From: Flavisericum labens
Lineage (GTDB): Bacteria; Bacteroidota; Bacteroidia; Flavobacteriales; Flavobacteriaceae
Direction: 5' to 3'
Assembly: GCF_045446075.1 (NCBI RefSeq)
Contig: NZ_JBJJBQ010000007.1
Coordinates: forward strand, 62,001 to 126,000
DNA: 64,000 bases
Below, piece after piece: positions 35,115-45,228 of the stretch (positions are counted from its first letter, which is position 1; each line of letters starts with the position of its first letter). A model generated the notes under the pieces. It saw only the letters and a program-made list of their open reading frames with translations. It was not told the origin of the DNA and searched no databases. The position numbers were made by a program, and so were the translations under genes.

Positions 35115-35525
35115 TTGAAATTGAAAATTTGTTATAGTCTAAATGAAGTCGAAAAAGTTGCCAGTGAGATTGTAAAGAATTCAAAATCCAAAACATTACT
35201 ATTTTATGGTGGCATGGGAGTTGGTAAAACTACTCTAATTAAAAACATCGTAAAAGCGTTGGGCAGTGATGATGAAGCTAGTAGCCCTACCTTTTCAATA
35301 GTTAATGAATATAATTCGGAAAAAGAAAAAATTTTTCATTTTGATTTGTACCGCATTAATGATTTAGAAGAAGCTTACAATTTCGGAATTGAAGACTATT
35401 TAGAATCAGAACACTGGAAGCTCATAGAATGGCCTGAAAAAATTGAAACGATTCTATATACCTCTTATGACAAAATAATATTGGAATTAGACGAAAAAAA
35501 TCAAAGAGTTTTAACCCTAGAATAA
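35115..35525 (+). CDS. tsaE: tRNA threonylcarbamoyladenosine biosynthesis ATPase TsaE
   Basis: A 136-residue P-loop ATPase needed with TsaB, TsaC and TsaD for the t6A modification of tRNA. Walker A GGMGVGKTT lies at 32-40; ASSPTFSIVNEY and FHFDLYRI follow as in the family. No ATG fits the N-terminus, so translation probably begins at TTG 35115 or TTG 35121. It lies 85 bases after porX. Confidence 0.92.
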   Translation: MKLKICYSLNEVEKVASEIVKNSKSKTLLFYGGMGVGKTTLIKNIVKALGSDDEASSPTFSIVNEYNSEKEKIFHFDLYRINDLEEAYNFGIEDYLESEHWKLIEWPEKIETILYTSYDKIILELDEKNQRVLTLE

Positions 35526-35684
35526 ATTCTAATTAACCCTAAAAATCTACAGCCTATGCCTTTTAAATAACATTTTCACTTAATATTTTTTAGTTTTACG
35601 GGAAACCCACAGCCCGTATTTAAGAAATCGCAGTTTTTAACATAATTTTAACATTTAACAAATTATCTCAGACTAGTGATTATC

Positions 35685-35692
35685 TAAATTTG
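35685..35692 (+). promoter_or_regulatory. candidate -7 promoter box for the overlapping small genes
   Basis: TAAATTTG fits TAnnTTTG, 30 bases before the ATG at 35722. Confidence 0.4.
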
Positions 35693-35721
35693 AGTTATTA
35701 ATTAATTAAATCCCTTAAATT

Positions 35722-35865
35722 ATGAAAACTAAAAAGTATTTAATTGCATTCGCGATTTTTGGTGGTATGTTATTTTTGGCTCAAGCTGCAAATCAATATA
35801 ACTTAGATGAGCAACAAACAGCAATCAGAAAAGACGCCATTACAAAACTACCATCAGCAGGATAG
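35722..35865 (+). CDS. small protein with signal-peptide-like N-terminus
   Basis: A 47-residue frame. Residues 1-22 form a signal-like or membrane segment (MKTKKYLIAFAIFGGMLFLA), followed by a short polar tail ending TKLPSAG. The start sits behind a promoter box. Its last 59 bases overlap the start of the next gene in a different frame. The hydrophobic start and good placement argue for a real gene. Function unknown. Confidence 0.6.
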   Translation: MKTKKYLIAFAIFGGMLFLAQAANQYNLDEQQTAIRKDAITKLPSAG

Positions 35866-36349
35866 TAGAGGACTTGTAATAGGAAGTATCGTTGCTACTT
35901 TGATAGCAATAACACCCTATTTATTTTATTTATACGAAAGTGTTCCTGACAAACAAGTTTGGGACACTTTTTTGTTTACATATAATAGTGGTTTTTTCGA
36001 AAATGCCAATACGGCAATGTGGATCTTAACAGGGAAAATTATTCCATTATATTTATTGTTTATTTGGTTCTTTACATGCAGGCATTGGTGGTATCATGTT
36101 TTATTGGTGCCAATTGCCATGTATGCTTATCAAGGGTTTGTTTCCTTAAATGATGATTTGAATTACTTTGACTCCAATCAATTAATTTTTCTGATTCCAA
36201 TAATGGTCATTATCATACCAACCATATATTTAATTAGAGCACAAATGTTTAACAAAGTTAATTCAGCTAATAAATCCATGGAAGAATTGGAAGATGAGTT
36301 TAAAATGTCCCCAAAAAACTTTTGGGGTAAAGTAAAAGATTATTTTTAA
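35807..36349 (+). CDS. integral membrane protein of unknown function
   Basis: A 180-residue protein with a polar N-terminus (1-20) and four likely membrane spans (about 25-45, 70-92, 97-115 and 130-150). The C-terminal tail contains MEELEDEF. No family recognised. The ATG at 35807 lies inside the small upstream gene, suggesting coupled translation. The stop overlaps the stop of the convergent receptor gene. Confidence 0.75.
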   Translation: MSNKQQSEKTPLQNYHQQDSRGLVIGSIVATLIAITPYLFYLYESVPDKQVWDTFLFTYNSGFFENANTAMWILTGKIIPLYLLFIWFFTCRHWWYHVLLVPIAMYAYQGFVSLNDDLNYFDSNQLIFLIPIMVIIIPTIYLIRAQMFNKVNSANKSMEELEDEFKMSPKNFWGKVKDYF

Positions 36350-38772
36350 TCTTTATTTTTCAATCGTTCCCTCTCGTTTAACTCGATTTCCTTTTGGTTG
36401 TTCTTCAATTTAAAGTTTCCAAATTTATAATTGAAGCTCAAGGTAAACAACCTATTTTCAAGTCCATAATTAATAGTTACATCTTGGTTTAAGTATTTAT
36501 TAATTTGGTTAACGTTTTTTGAATTAAACAAATCAACCACTCCAATCGATATTGATGCTCTCTTATCCCAAAGTAATTTTCTGAAATTAAGATTAAAACT
36601 AGATGATGCACTAACTATAGACACTCCCTCCGCTGATGGCGAAATGTAATAATATGATAGATCAACTATCAGACTTTGGTCTTCTAAAAAGCTTAAATAA
36701 TTATCAACTCTACCATAAAAGGACCATTTATTGTTAGCCCATAATTGGTTGTTTCTTTCGGCGGCAAAAAAGTAATTATCGTAATAAAAAAGTGATGAAA
36801 GCACATATATATTCCAACGTTTAGCAAGTTGGGTGTAAGTAGTGAAATCTAAACCATAGGATATACTTTTATCAATATTAGTATTCATATATTTTAAAAT
36901 ATTTTCTTCATTGTCTTGAAACAAAATCTCTATTGCGGGGTTGTTTTCATAACGATAATAAGCTTCAAATGTATATTTTTGATTTACGGTGTACCCGAAA
37001 GTAAAGCTATCATCAATTTGAGGTTTTAAGTTAGGGTCGCCAGTTATGTAGGCATTATCATTTAAAAAATACTTAAACGGATTTAATTGGCTGTATCTTG
37101 GACGATAAATGCGCCTATTATAATTAAAATAAAGTTCATTTTTTTCATTTAACTTATGCAACACATAAAATGATGGGAAAAATTTCAAATAATTGTTTTC
37201 AACAACCGTATTTTTAGAAATTGAATTGCCTTTAGTTTCGGTAAGTTCTGTTCTTAATCCCAGTTTTAAACTCCACGTATCCCAATCTTTAGAAAAACTA
37301 AAATAGCCTGCGTAATTAAACTCATCGTACAAAAAGACATCCGAATTGTCAACATCCTCAAACCTTTTACCATTTTCATATCCATATTGGGTTAGAATAT
37401 TTTCAGAATTGATATTGGAAAATTTTGCTCCAGCCTCAAAAACACCAGAATTTTTTATTGGTAATTCATAATCAACCTGTCCTGTGTAAAGTTTTATTTC
37501 TTTGCTTGTAAATGTTTGAAATCTATTTGGTCTAATTAGGGATCCATCTGGACGTAAATAATCTGTATCAACATTTTGAAAATCAGAAGATTCATAATTA
37601 GTATGATGCGCACTAACCATTAATTTTCCCCCTTTATTTTTAAATTTATGGATATAATCTAAAGTAAATGCAAAATTAAATGTTTCATCCACCACTCGGT
37701 TAGTAGTATCAAAAATGGAATCCAACTCTTGTGTAGAACTAAAAACCCGTGTTTTGGATTTCACAAAAGTCTTACTATTTTCTCGTGGTGCTAGCAGCAT
37801 ACTTGTAGAAAATGCCAAACTATTGTTGTCGTTTAATTCATAATCAATATTAGCGTTAATGTTCTGGTTGGCCCTTTCGCGAATCCGATTATAATCAGTT
37901 TCCCAACTGGTAGTTACTTGGTCGTTTTCAATAAAATTGACATGCTCGTCATTATTTCTGAAATCTTTCCGTGGATTTATGCTATAATTTAAATAAGTAT
38001 TAAGTTTTTTGGTTTTAAAAAAGTGACTGGTACCAAATGCATACTTTGGAAACTCACTACCCTGCTTATAATTACCAAACACACTTCCATTATATCCCGC
38101 AACCATATTTTTGTTCGTTACTATGTTTATAACAGAGCCACCCTCTGCTTCATATTTGGCGGGAGGACTTGTAATAACTTCAATAGATTTAATATTTGTT
38201 GCCGAGGTACCCTCTAAAAGTTGTTGAATTTCGTTGATTGACAGGTGCACCCTCCTATCGTTTATATAAATGATGGGTACCATTTGTTTAACCGTAATAG
38301 TATTATTATTAACTATCACCCCCGGGGCATGCATCAAAACATCAAGAGCATTGGTAGTTGAAAGCGTCGAGTTTTCAACATTAAAAACCAATCTATCTAC
38401 AAGGCGCTTTACGGTAGGTCTTTTTGCGACAACGGTTACGCCATCAAGTTCAAGTAAATTTTCTTTAAGAATTATATTTTCTAAAGACAGATTTGTTTCA
38501 ACAAACACCTCTTTTGACAACCCTTCGTAGCCCATGTAGGTTACTTTAAAAAGATAAGTTCCTGGGCTTATACCTCTAATGCTAAACTCCCCCTGTTCGT
38601 CAGTAGTAACACCCAAATAAAGCTCACCACTATCACTGGTGACCAAGACCACATTGGCATATGCAATAGGCTTTTTATCTGTGTCTTTAACGCTGCCCGA
38701 AACACTAAACTCTTGAGAGAAACCTAAAACAGAAAATAGCAACCCAAAATATAAAAGAAACTGTTTGGCCAT
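36346..38772 (-). CDS. outer membrane beta-barrel protein / TonB-dependent receptor-like
   Basis: An 808-residue outer-membrane protein. A signal peptide (1-19, ending GFSQ) precedes a carboxypeptidase regulatory-like domain (about 22-105; SGSVKDTDKKPIAYANVVL) and a plug-like region (about 120-220). A long beta-barrel of the outer-membrane beta-barrel family (PF14905-like) ends with an aromatic-rich strand (FNYKFGNFKL). Such proteins import large ligands or serve as surface barrels. No SusD partner is adjacent, so the ligand is open. Confidence 0.85.
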   Translation of the reverse strand: MAKQFLLYFGLLFSVLGFSQEFSVSGSVKDTDKKPIAYANVVLVTSDSGELYLGVTTDEQGEFSIRGISPGTYLFKVTYMGYEGLSKEVFVETNLSLENIILKENLLELDGVTVVAKRPTVKRLVDRLVFNVENSTLSTTNALDVLMHAPGVIVNNNTITVKQMVPIIYINDRRVHLSINEIQQLLEGTSATNIKSIEVITSPPAKYEAEGGSVINIVTNKNMVAGYNGSVFGNYKQGSEFPKYAFGTSHFFKTKKLNTYLNYSINPRKDFRNNDEHVNFIENDQVTTSWETDYNRIRERANQNINANIDYELNDNNSLAFSTSMLLAPRENSKTFVKSKTRVFSSTQELDSIFDTTNRVVDETFNFAFTLDYIHKFKNKGGKLMVSAHHTNYESSDFQNVDTDYLRPDGSLIRPNRFQTFTSKEIKLYTGQVDYELPIKNSGVFEAGAKFSNINSENILTQYGYENGKRFEDVDNSDVFLYDEFNYAGYFSFSKDWDTWSLKLGLRTELTETKGNSISKNTVVENNYLKFFPSFYVLHKLNEKNELYFNYNRRIYRPRYSQLNPFKYFLNDNAYITGDPNLKPQIDDSFTFGYTVNQKYTFEAYYRYENNPAIEILFQDNEENILKYMNTNIDKSISYGLDFTTYTQLAKRWNIYVLSSLFYYDNYFFAAERNNQLWANNKWSFYGRVDNYLSFLEDQSLIVDLSYYYISPSAEGVSIVSASSSFNLNFRKLLWDKRASISIGVVDLFNSKNVNQINKYLNQDVTINYGLENRLFTLSFNYKFGNFKLKNNQKEIELNERERLKNKD

Positions 38773-38958
38773 AAAGCAAGTTATAACACAAATTTATAAT
38801 AATTAAACGAAACCTATATGGGGCAAAACCACAATAGTGAAAAAGTTTTTTCCCACATCAACCAAAATTGACGAGATGGGCAAAAAATTCAAAATCTTTT
38901 ACACATTATATTACCTTTAGAAAATAATTTGTAATTTGAATTTTTTAACAAACTCACT

Positions 38959-40158
38959 ATGGCTAAATCACTTTCTCCTTTCACAAAGCAACAGCTGTTG
39001 CCTCAAGAAGAAACTTTAGAGATCTTTAAAAAAAAAGGTGAATTATTTATAGGAATACCCAAGGAAACTGCATTTCAAGAAAAACGCGTTTGTTTAACTC
39101 CAGACGCTGTTTACGCTCTTGTAGGTAATGGCCATAGGGTTTTAATGGAATCTGGCGCAGGAGAAGGTGCAAATTTTAGTGATAAGGACTACAGTGAAGC
39201 AGGAGCAGAAATAACAAAAGACACGGCTAAAGTTTTTTCTTGCCCAATGATTCTTAAAGTTGAACCACCTACCCTTGAACAAATAAAACTTATCAATCCA
39301 CAAGCCATTTTAATTTCTGCACTACAATTAAAGACACAGTCAAAAAAATATTTTGAGACACTGGCTTCAAAGCGTATAACGGCATTGGCTTTTGAATTTA
39401 TAAGAGATGCAGATGGCAATTACCCGGCTGTAAAATCGTTAAGTGAAATTGCAGGAACGGCGTCAATTTTAATTGCTTCAGAATTAATGTCTGACCCAAA
39501 GAGTGGAAATGGACTCATGTTTGGAAATATAAGCGGTGTACCCCCTGTTGAAGTGGTTATTTTAGGAGCTGGGACAGTTGGTGAGTTTGCTGCTCGTGGC
39601 GCCATTGGTTTAGGCGCTGGAGTTAAAGTTTTTGATAACTCAATTACAAAATTAAGACGTCTACAATCTCATTTGGGACGCTCTATATTCACATCTACTA
39701 TTCAGCCAAAAAATTTAAAAAAAGCGCTTAGACGTTGTGATGTTGTTATTGGTGCAGTGCGGGGAGTTAATAGATCTCCTATTGTTGTTTCAGAAGATTT
39801 AGTGCACACCATGAAAAAAGGGGCTATAATAATTGATGTTAGCATTGACATGGGAGGCTGCTTTGAATCTAGCGAGGTAACTACTCATAAAAACCCAACA
39901 TTCATCAAGCATGATGTAGTTCACTATTGTGTTCCCAATATTCCTGCAAAATACCCCAGGACTTCTTCGGTTTCAATAAGTAATATGTTCACACCTTATT
40001 TGCTACAAATAGGAGAAGAAGGTGGTATAGAAAATTCTTTGAGATTTGATAAAGGTTTAAAAAATGGATTGTATTTTTACCACGGAATTTTAACGAACAA
40101 ATCTGTAGCCGAGTGGTTCAATTTAGACTACAACGACGTTAACTTGCTCATATTTTAA
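38959..40158 (+). CDS. ald: alanine dehydrogenase
   Basis: A 399-residue NAD enzyme interconverting alanine with pyruvate and ammonia. Seen: IGIPKETAFQEKRVCLTPDAV at the start of the substrate domain, the AGTVGEFAARGAIGLGA nucleotide loop near 210, and VIIDVSIDMGGCFESS. The alanine dehydrogenase/PNT family fits; a short Bacteroidota-type N-terminal extension (1-25) precedes the fold. Not in an obvious operon. Confidence 0.88.
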   Translation: MAKSLSPFTKQQLLPQEETLEIFKKKGELFIGIPKETAFQEKRVCLTPDAVYALVGNGHRVLMESGAGEGANFSDKDYSEAGAEITKDTAKVFSCPMILKVEPPTLEQIKLINPQAILISALQLKTQSKKYFETLASKRITALAFEFIRDADGNYPAVKSLSEIAGTASILIASELMSDPKSGNGLMFGNISGVPPVEVVILGAGTVGEFAARGAIGLGAGVKVFDNSITKLRRLQSHLGRSIFTSTIQPKNLKKALRRCDVVIGAVRGVNRSPIVVSEDLVHTMKKGAIIIDVSIDMGGCFESSEVTTHKNPTFIKHDVVHYCVPNIPAKYPRTSSVSISNMFTPYLLQIGEEGGIENSLRFDKGLKNGLYFYHGILTNKSVAEWFNLDYNDVNLLIF

Positions 40159-40191
40159 TTCCATTTTTTTCAGTTTTTATAATCAAACAAC

Positions 40192-40575
40192 ATGAAACTA
40201 ATACAGCGTATAGGCTATTATTTAGGTGGCTTTGCCATAGGATTAATTATATTGGCTTTTTTTTTAAGTGGAAAAAAAACCTCCTGCAGCTATGGTCCTG
40301 GGGCACGGGTTATTAAAAATATTAATAGTAAAAAAGTAGTTTATAGTGAGTCGATACAGAATACGTTGATGAACAATAACATAGATTCGGCGGAAATTAT
40401 AAAAGTTTTAAGAAAAGGCGATATTGATTTTTCCGAAAGTAATCCAAGGAAGGAACCATGTGGACTTTATATGGTTGAGGGAGAATTTGAAAATAATGAA
40501 GTTTTTTTAACAATTGAAAATTGTGATAGTATTGCCACCATCACAAACATAAAGTTGGAGCCAATTGGTAATTAA
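40192..40575 (+). CDS. DUF4258-like membrane-anchored protein
   Basis: A 127-residue protein with one N-terminal membrane helix (about 10-27) and a small C-terminal domain. That domain resembles DUF4258 (SAEIIKVLRKGDIDFSESN, then a short Cys-containing strand set). Function unknown. Its last 11 bases overlap the sugar transferase gene, so it seems coupled to the polysaccharide locus. Confidence 0.7.
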   Translation: MKLIQRIGYYLGGFAIGLIILAFFLSGKKTSCSYGPGARVIKNINSKKVVYSESIQNTLMNNNIDSAEIIKVLRKGDIDFSESNPRKEPCGLYMVEGEFENNEVFLTIENCDSIATITNIKLEPIGN

Positions 40576-41161
40576 ACGGATTTTCGATATTGTTTTTTCC
40601 ATAATAGGAATTGTTCTTTTATCTCCTATTCTTCTCGCTATTGCGTTATTTATAAAAATTGATTCGAAAGGCCCTGTACTGTTTGCACAAGGTCGCGTAG
40701 GAAAAAACAATAAAGACTTCAATATCTATAAATTTAGAACTATGCGTATTGAGTCCGACAAAAAGGGTTTACTGACCTTAGGAAACAACGATACTAGAAT
40801 TACAAAAATAGGTTGTTTTTTGCGCCGCTATAAAATTGATGAATTCCCTCAACTTATAAATATTTTAAAGGGCGACATGAGTTTTGTTGGCCCAAGACCA
40901 GAATTGAGATATTACGTAAATCTTTACGATGATGACGATATGAAAATCTTTCAAGTACGGCCGGGTATTACCGGGTTAGCCTCTTTAAAATACAGAAATG
41001 AGGTTGAGCTGTTGAAAGCTGCTGATGACCCCGAAGAGTTTTTTATTAAAACTATTATTCCAGAGAAATTAAAATTAAATAAAGAATACATAAAAAAAAG
41101 AAATTTCTTTTTCGATTTAAAGCTTATTTGGCTCACTGTAGTTCATATTATCATAAATTAA
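40565..41161 (+). CDS. sugar transferase (initiating polyisoprenyl-phosphate hexose-1-phosphate transferase)
   Basis: A 198-residue membrane enzyme that loads the first sugar phosphate on undecaprenyl phosphate. Seen: RIFDIVFSIIGIVLLSP membrane segment, GRVGKNNKDFNIYKFRTM, and the catalytic DEFPQLINILKGDMSFVGPRP. Start is TTG at 40565, overlapping the upstream gene by 11 bases; no ATG fits. It opens a reduced surface-polysaccharide locus. Confidence 0.9.
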   Translation: MVIKRIFDIVFSIIGIVLLSPILLAIALFIKIDSKGPVLFAQGRVGKNNKDFNIYKFRTMRIESDKKGLLTLGNNDTRITKIGCFLRRYKIDEFPQLINILKGDMSFVGPRPELRYYVNLYDDDDMKIFQVRPGITGLASLKYRNEVELLKAADDPEEFFIKTIIPEKLKLNKEYIKKRNFFFDLKLIWLTVVHIIIN

Positions 41162-41249
41162 AACCAACTCCATTAAGGTTTTGGCGTAAAACAAAATATT
41201 CATACTTTGTGTTAATCATTTAGCTTTAAAGCCTTACTTTAGAGAAAGT

Positions 41250-42326
41250 ATGCCCATGAATAAATCCTTAGCCAGTCAAATAGATCAATTGTTAATTGAT
41301 AGTGGTTTATTTCAAAACCAGACAGAACCTACACGCTATTCAAGTAATTTTAATTTCTCTGAAGAAACTATTTTAATAACCGGTGCAGCAGGCACTATTG
41401 GCAGTGAACTATATAAACAATTGATAAACAGCCCGTTTAAGCAACTTATTTTAGTTGATATGGCTGAGTCTCCTCTTTATAGTTTGATTAAGGCGTTTGA
41501 ATTTGAAGACCAATGTGAAGTGGAATTTCACCTACTAAATATCAATGATTTTCAATCCTTAAGTTTTCTTTTTAAAAAGCACAATCCCACAATCGTTTTT
41601 CATACTGCGGCCTACAAGCATGTCCCTTTAATGGAAAAACATCCCATGGAAGCGATACAAACTAATATTTTTGGCACCAAACTGTTGGCTGAATTATCCA
41701 TAGAATATATGGTTAAGAAATTTATTTTCGTCTCAACTGATAAGGCTGTAAAACCGGCCAGTATTATGGGTATGTCTAAACGTATTTCAGAAAAGCATCT
41801 TACGTTTCTAAATTCAAAGGGGAAAACAGCCTTTTTCATTACCAGATTCGGTAATATCCTTGGGTCTAATGGTTCTATTGTTCCTTTGGTGAAAGAACAA
41901 CTAGAAAACGGAACGCCCATTACAATCACTCATCCAGAAATTTCCAGATATTTTATTTGTAAAAGTAAAGCCTGTAATCTAATATTAAAAATTGCCCATT
42001 TTGACAAAACCAATGAAAATATGTTTACGTTCGACATGGGAGCGCCTATTAAAATTATGGATTTAATTGAACGTTTGGCTAAGATTTATTCCAAAGAACT
42101 AACAGATGTTGAAGTAAAATACACGGGATTGCGTCCGGGAGAAAAACTTTTTGAAGATATCACCACTGAAAATGAAACTTTAACCACTACTTATATTGAT
42201 AATATTTTATTGATAAAAGAAAAAAGAAAATCAATTTTAAAACCTTTTGATTTTTCAGAATTAAAACGGATAACCCCATTTACAACACATTCAGAAATTA
42301 AATCAATTTTAAAAGGTTATCTCTAA
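41250..42326 (+). CDS. nucleotide-sugar 4,6-dehydratase (CapD/PseB-type SDR)
   Basis: A 358-residue extended SDR. Seen: ILITGAAGTIGSEL near residues 36-49, HTAAYKHVPLMEKHP, and the active-site FVSTDKAVKP with MGMSKR where classical SDRs have YxxxK. That change is characteristic of UDP-GlcNAc 4,6-dehydratases. It lacks the membrane domain of long CapD-type proteins. The second ATG at 41256 is an alternative start. Probably makes 4-keto-6-deoxy sugars for the polysaccharide. Confidence 0.88.
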   Translation: MPMNKSLASQIDQLLIDSGLFQNQTEPTRYSSNFNFSEETILITGAAGTIGSELYKQLINSPFKQLILVDMAESPLYSLIKAFEFEDQCEVEFHLLNINDFQSLSFLFKKHNPTIVFHTAAYKHVPLMEKHPMEAIQTNIFGTKLLAELSIEYMVKKFIFVSTDKAVKPASIMGMSKRISEKHLTFLNSKGKTAFFITRFGNILGSNGSIVPLVKEQLENGTPITITHPEISRYFICKSKACNLILKIAHFDKTNENMFTFDMGAPIKIMDLIERLAKIYSKELTDVEVKYTGLRPGEKLFEDITTENETLTTTYIDNILLIKEKRKSILKPFDFSELKRITPFTTHSEIKSILKGYL

Positions 42327-42457
42327 TTTAATTACTTTGTCAATCAGCGGCTTTTACAAAGCCAAACTAAAATTTATTGAAATATAATTTTAATGAAGTT
42401 GTCATTTTTTATAAAATCTCCTTAATTTCACGGCGTTAAAAAACACACATCATAATT

Positions 42458-43525
42458 ATGGATTCTATTACAGCAAATGATAGTATTATTCATTTCAACG
42501 AAACCTGTTACACATCACTAAACCAGCACCTTAAAGAACAGAACTTTTCTAAGGTCTTTATTTTAGTTGATGAGAATACGCATCAGTTTTGTTTGCCAAA
42601 ATTTTTAGAGAAACTTTACTCTGATGCTGAAGTTGAAATTATTGAAATAGAATCTGGTGAAATAAATAAAACTATTGATACCTGTGTTGGTGTTTGGAAT
42701 GCCCTTTCTGAACTTAATGCCGACCGAAAAAGTTTATTGATAAACATCGGTGGTGGCGTTATTACAGATTTAGGTGGTTTTGTAGCATGTACCTTTAAAC
42801 GCGGTATAGCTTATATAAATGTGCCTACCACGCTACTCTCTATGGTTGATGCCTCGGTTGGTGGAAAAACTGGAGTTGACCTTGGTGCTTTAAAAAATCA
42901 AATAGGCGTGATAAGTAACCCTAATTTGGTTCTAATTGACACTGATTATTTGGAAACTCTGCCCCAAAACCAGATGCGTTCTGGATTGGCCGAAATGTTG
43001 AAGCACGGGTTAATTACCGGTGAAGGTTACTGGAACAACTTCTTAGACTTATCGAAACTATCACTAAATGATTTAGATAGACTCATCCATGAGTCAGTGA
43101 TTATCAAAAAAAATGTGGTTGAACAAGACCCTTTTGAAAATGGATTGCGAAAATCACTCAACTTTGGTCACACGCTTGGGCACGCCGTAGAGTCCCATTT
43201 CTTAAGTCATCCTGAAAAATCAACTTTATTACATGGAGAAGCTATTGTTATAGGTATGATTTTAGAGTGCTATATATCAGCAGAACTTTTAGGTTTTCCA
43301 AAAGGTTTAGTTGATGATATCAAGTCTTTATTTATTGGTTATTACGGAAAAGTAACCATCGATAAAACTGATTATGCTCCCATTATAGATTTGCTTAAGT
43401 ACGACAAGAAAAACAGCCATGGTAGTATAAATTTTGTGCTCCTTGAAGATATTGGAAAACATAAATTAGATTGCACGGTTGATGAGAATTTGATTATTGA
43501 ATCTATTGAGTATTATTCTGTATAA
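42458..43525 (+). CDS. aroB: 3-dehydroquinate synthase
   Basis: A 355-residue NAD- and metal-dependent enzyme of the shikimate pathway that cyclises DAHP. Seen: INIGGGVITDLGGFVA, VPTTLLSMVDASVGGKTGVD, and the metal His residues in LNFGHTLGHAVES and LLHGEAIVIGM. Length is normal. It lies within the sugar-gene region but has its own spacer (131 bases) and probably serves aromatic synthesis. A role in an aminocyclitol-like pathway is possible but not suggested by neighbours. Confidence 0.94.
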   Translation: MDSITANDSIIHFNETCYTSLNQHLKEQNFSKVFILVDENTHQFCLPKFLEKLYSDAEVEIIEIESGEINKTIDTCVGVWNALSELNADRKSLLINIGGGVITDLGGFVACTFKRGIAYINVPTTLLSMVDASVGGKTGVDLGALKNQIGVISNPNLVLIDTDYLETLPQNQMRSGLAEMLKHGLITGEGYWNNFLDLSKLSLNDLDRLIHESVIIKKNVVEQDPFENGLRKSLNFGHTLGHAVESHFLSHPEKSTLLHGEAIVIGMILECYISAELLGFPKGLVDDIKSLFIGYYGKVTIDKTDYAPIIDLLKYDKKNSHGSINFVLLEDIGKHKLDCTVDENLIIESIEYYSV

Positions 43526-43548
43526 ATTAAACGAAGGAAAAGTAGTCT

Positions 43549-44682
43549 TTATTTATAGCTGAGGGTTTTTATTATTTTATGGAGTATTCTCTCTAAATCA
43601 TCTTGAGTTAAGTTAGAACCACTTGGCAAACAAAGGCCCCTATTAAATAAATCTTCTGAAACACCATTTGCAAAATGCACACAATCTTTAAAAACAGGCT
43701 GCATATGCATAGGTTTCCATAGAGGCCTTGTTTCTATGAGCTCTTCTTGTAAGTGAACACGGATTTTTTCTCGCAATTCAAAAGATATAGTTGTAATACA
43801 AGTAATCCACCTATTGGAAAAAAAATTTTTAGGCTCTTCCAAAAAAGAGATACCATCAATATTCGATAAATGTTTTTTATAAAAGTTAAAATTCGCTCTT
43901 CTTGCAGCAACTCGTTCATCAAGCACTTCCATTTGACCTCTACCTATCCCCGCCAGAACATTGCTCATTCTATAATTAAACCCTACCGTTGAGTGTTCAT
44001 AGTGTGGCGCATTATCTCTAGCTTGGCTAGCCAAAAAAACGACCTTTTCTTTTTGTGACTGAGAGTTAACCACTAAAGCCCCACCTCCCGATGTGGTAAT
44101 AATTTTATTGCCATTAAAGGAAAAAACACCTATATCAGAAAGTGTTCCACAAAACGCATCATGATATTTACTGCCTAAGGCCTCCGCACTGTCTTCTACC
44201 ACTGGAATATTATACTTTCTGGCCACCTCATTTATTTCCTTGAATTTATAAGGCATTCCATATAAATGCACGGCTATAATAGCTTTTGGCTTTTTATACT
44301 TTTGGATTCGGTCTTGAATAGCAATCTCTAATAATTCTGGTGACATATTCCAAGTATCTCTTTCACTATCAACAAATACTGGTACAGCCCCTTGGTAAAT
44401 AATAGGGTTTGCAGAAGCAGAAAAAGTAAAACTTTGGCAAATAACCTCATCTCCATTTGTAACACCCAATAATTGTAAGGCCATATGAATCGCAGCTGTA
44501 CCAGAACTTAAGGCCGCAACATATTTGTTACCTCCAATATAATCTTTTAAGTCCTGCTCAAACCCGTTAACATTAGAGCCTAAAGGTGCTATCCAATTGG
44601 TTAAAAATGCTTCGTTTACAAACTTTTGTTCAGAGCCACCCATATGCGGTGAAGACAAGTATATTTTCGATTTGGTCAACAT
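43549..44682 (-). CDS. DegT/DnrJ/EryC1/StrS family aminotransferase
   Basis: A 377-residue PLP enzyme with SSGTAAIHMAL, VVEDSAEALG and the PLP Lys at 193 in FSFNGNKIITTSGGG. It aminates 4-keto or 3-keto nucleotide sugars and could take the product of the 4,6-dehydratase at 41250. It is transcribed leftwards, opposite to the rest of the locus. Confidence 0.9.
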   Translation of the reverse strand: MLTKSKIYLSSPHMGGSEQKFVNEAFLTNWIAPLGSNVNGFEQDLKDYIGGNKYVAALSSGTAAIHMALQLLGVTNGDEVICQSFTFSASANPIIYQGAVPVFVDSERDTWNMSPELLEIAIQDRIQKYKKPKAIIAVHLYGMPYKFKEINEVARKYNIPVVEDSAEALGSKYHDAFCGTLSDIGVFSFNGNKIITTSGGGALVVNSQSQKEKVVFLASQARDNAPHYEHSTVGFNYRMSNVLAGIGRGQMEVLDERVAARRANFNFYKKHLSNIDGISFLEEPKNFFSNRWITCITTISFELREKIRVHLQEELIETRPLWKPMHMQPVFKDCVHFANGVSEDLFNRGLCLPSGSNLTQDDLERILHKIIKTLSYK

Positions 44683-45228
44683 TTAACTTATTTAAAAATC
44701 CGCGCAACAAGCACAAGCCTATATTTTTAGAATTATAACCGCCACATGTCCCACAAAATAATTGAGACAACTCTCTTGTTTTTCATGTAACAACATTTTA
44801 ACTAATAACTTAATATTGTTTTAACTGTTTTAATATATATATATATTATGATTTGCCAATAAAACAATTATAATTTATGAGAGCTTGACTAAATCTTGTA
44901 TATTTTAATCTGTTTTTAAACTGGGTTTTTTCTTATTTTGCTAAAAGCGTAATTGTAATCGGTTAAATACATTTAAGAGTTTTTTAAAACAAATTAAATA
45001 ACCGATAGTACAAGATAAGAAATCACAAGAAAATCTAGATTATCATTTACCAAGTTTTATTGGATAATTTTATTTTAGTAAAAAACATTTAAAATATACA
45101 CATAGATCTAGGTTATTGAAAAAAAAATTGTTTTTCGGAAGAAAAAACCAAACCTTGAGATAAATAGTGCAGGTTCTTGGATATTTTTTTTTAATATTTG
45201 CTTTAATAAATAAAACCTCAAATTTACC
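44683..45228. other. 546-base AT-rich spacer without a gene
   Basis: No supportable reading frame in either strand. It separates the leftward aminotransferase gene from the rightward epimerase gene and must hold both promoters, but no clear TAnnTTTG box was found. A short (AT)n run lies at 44833-44846. Confidence 0.6.

Noticed and set aside
44833..44846. (AT)n run as a phase-variation repeat
   Set aside because: Only seven units in an AT-rich non-coding spacer; no switching gene attached.
43549..45228. Mobile element between aminotransferase and epimerase genes
   Set aside because: No transposase, inverted ends or target duplication seen.
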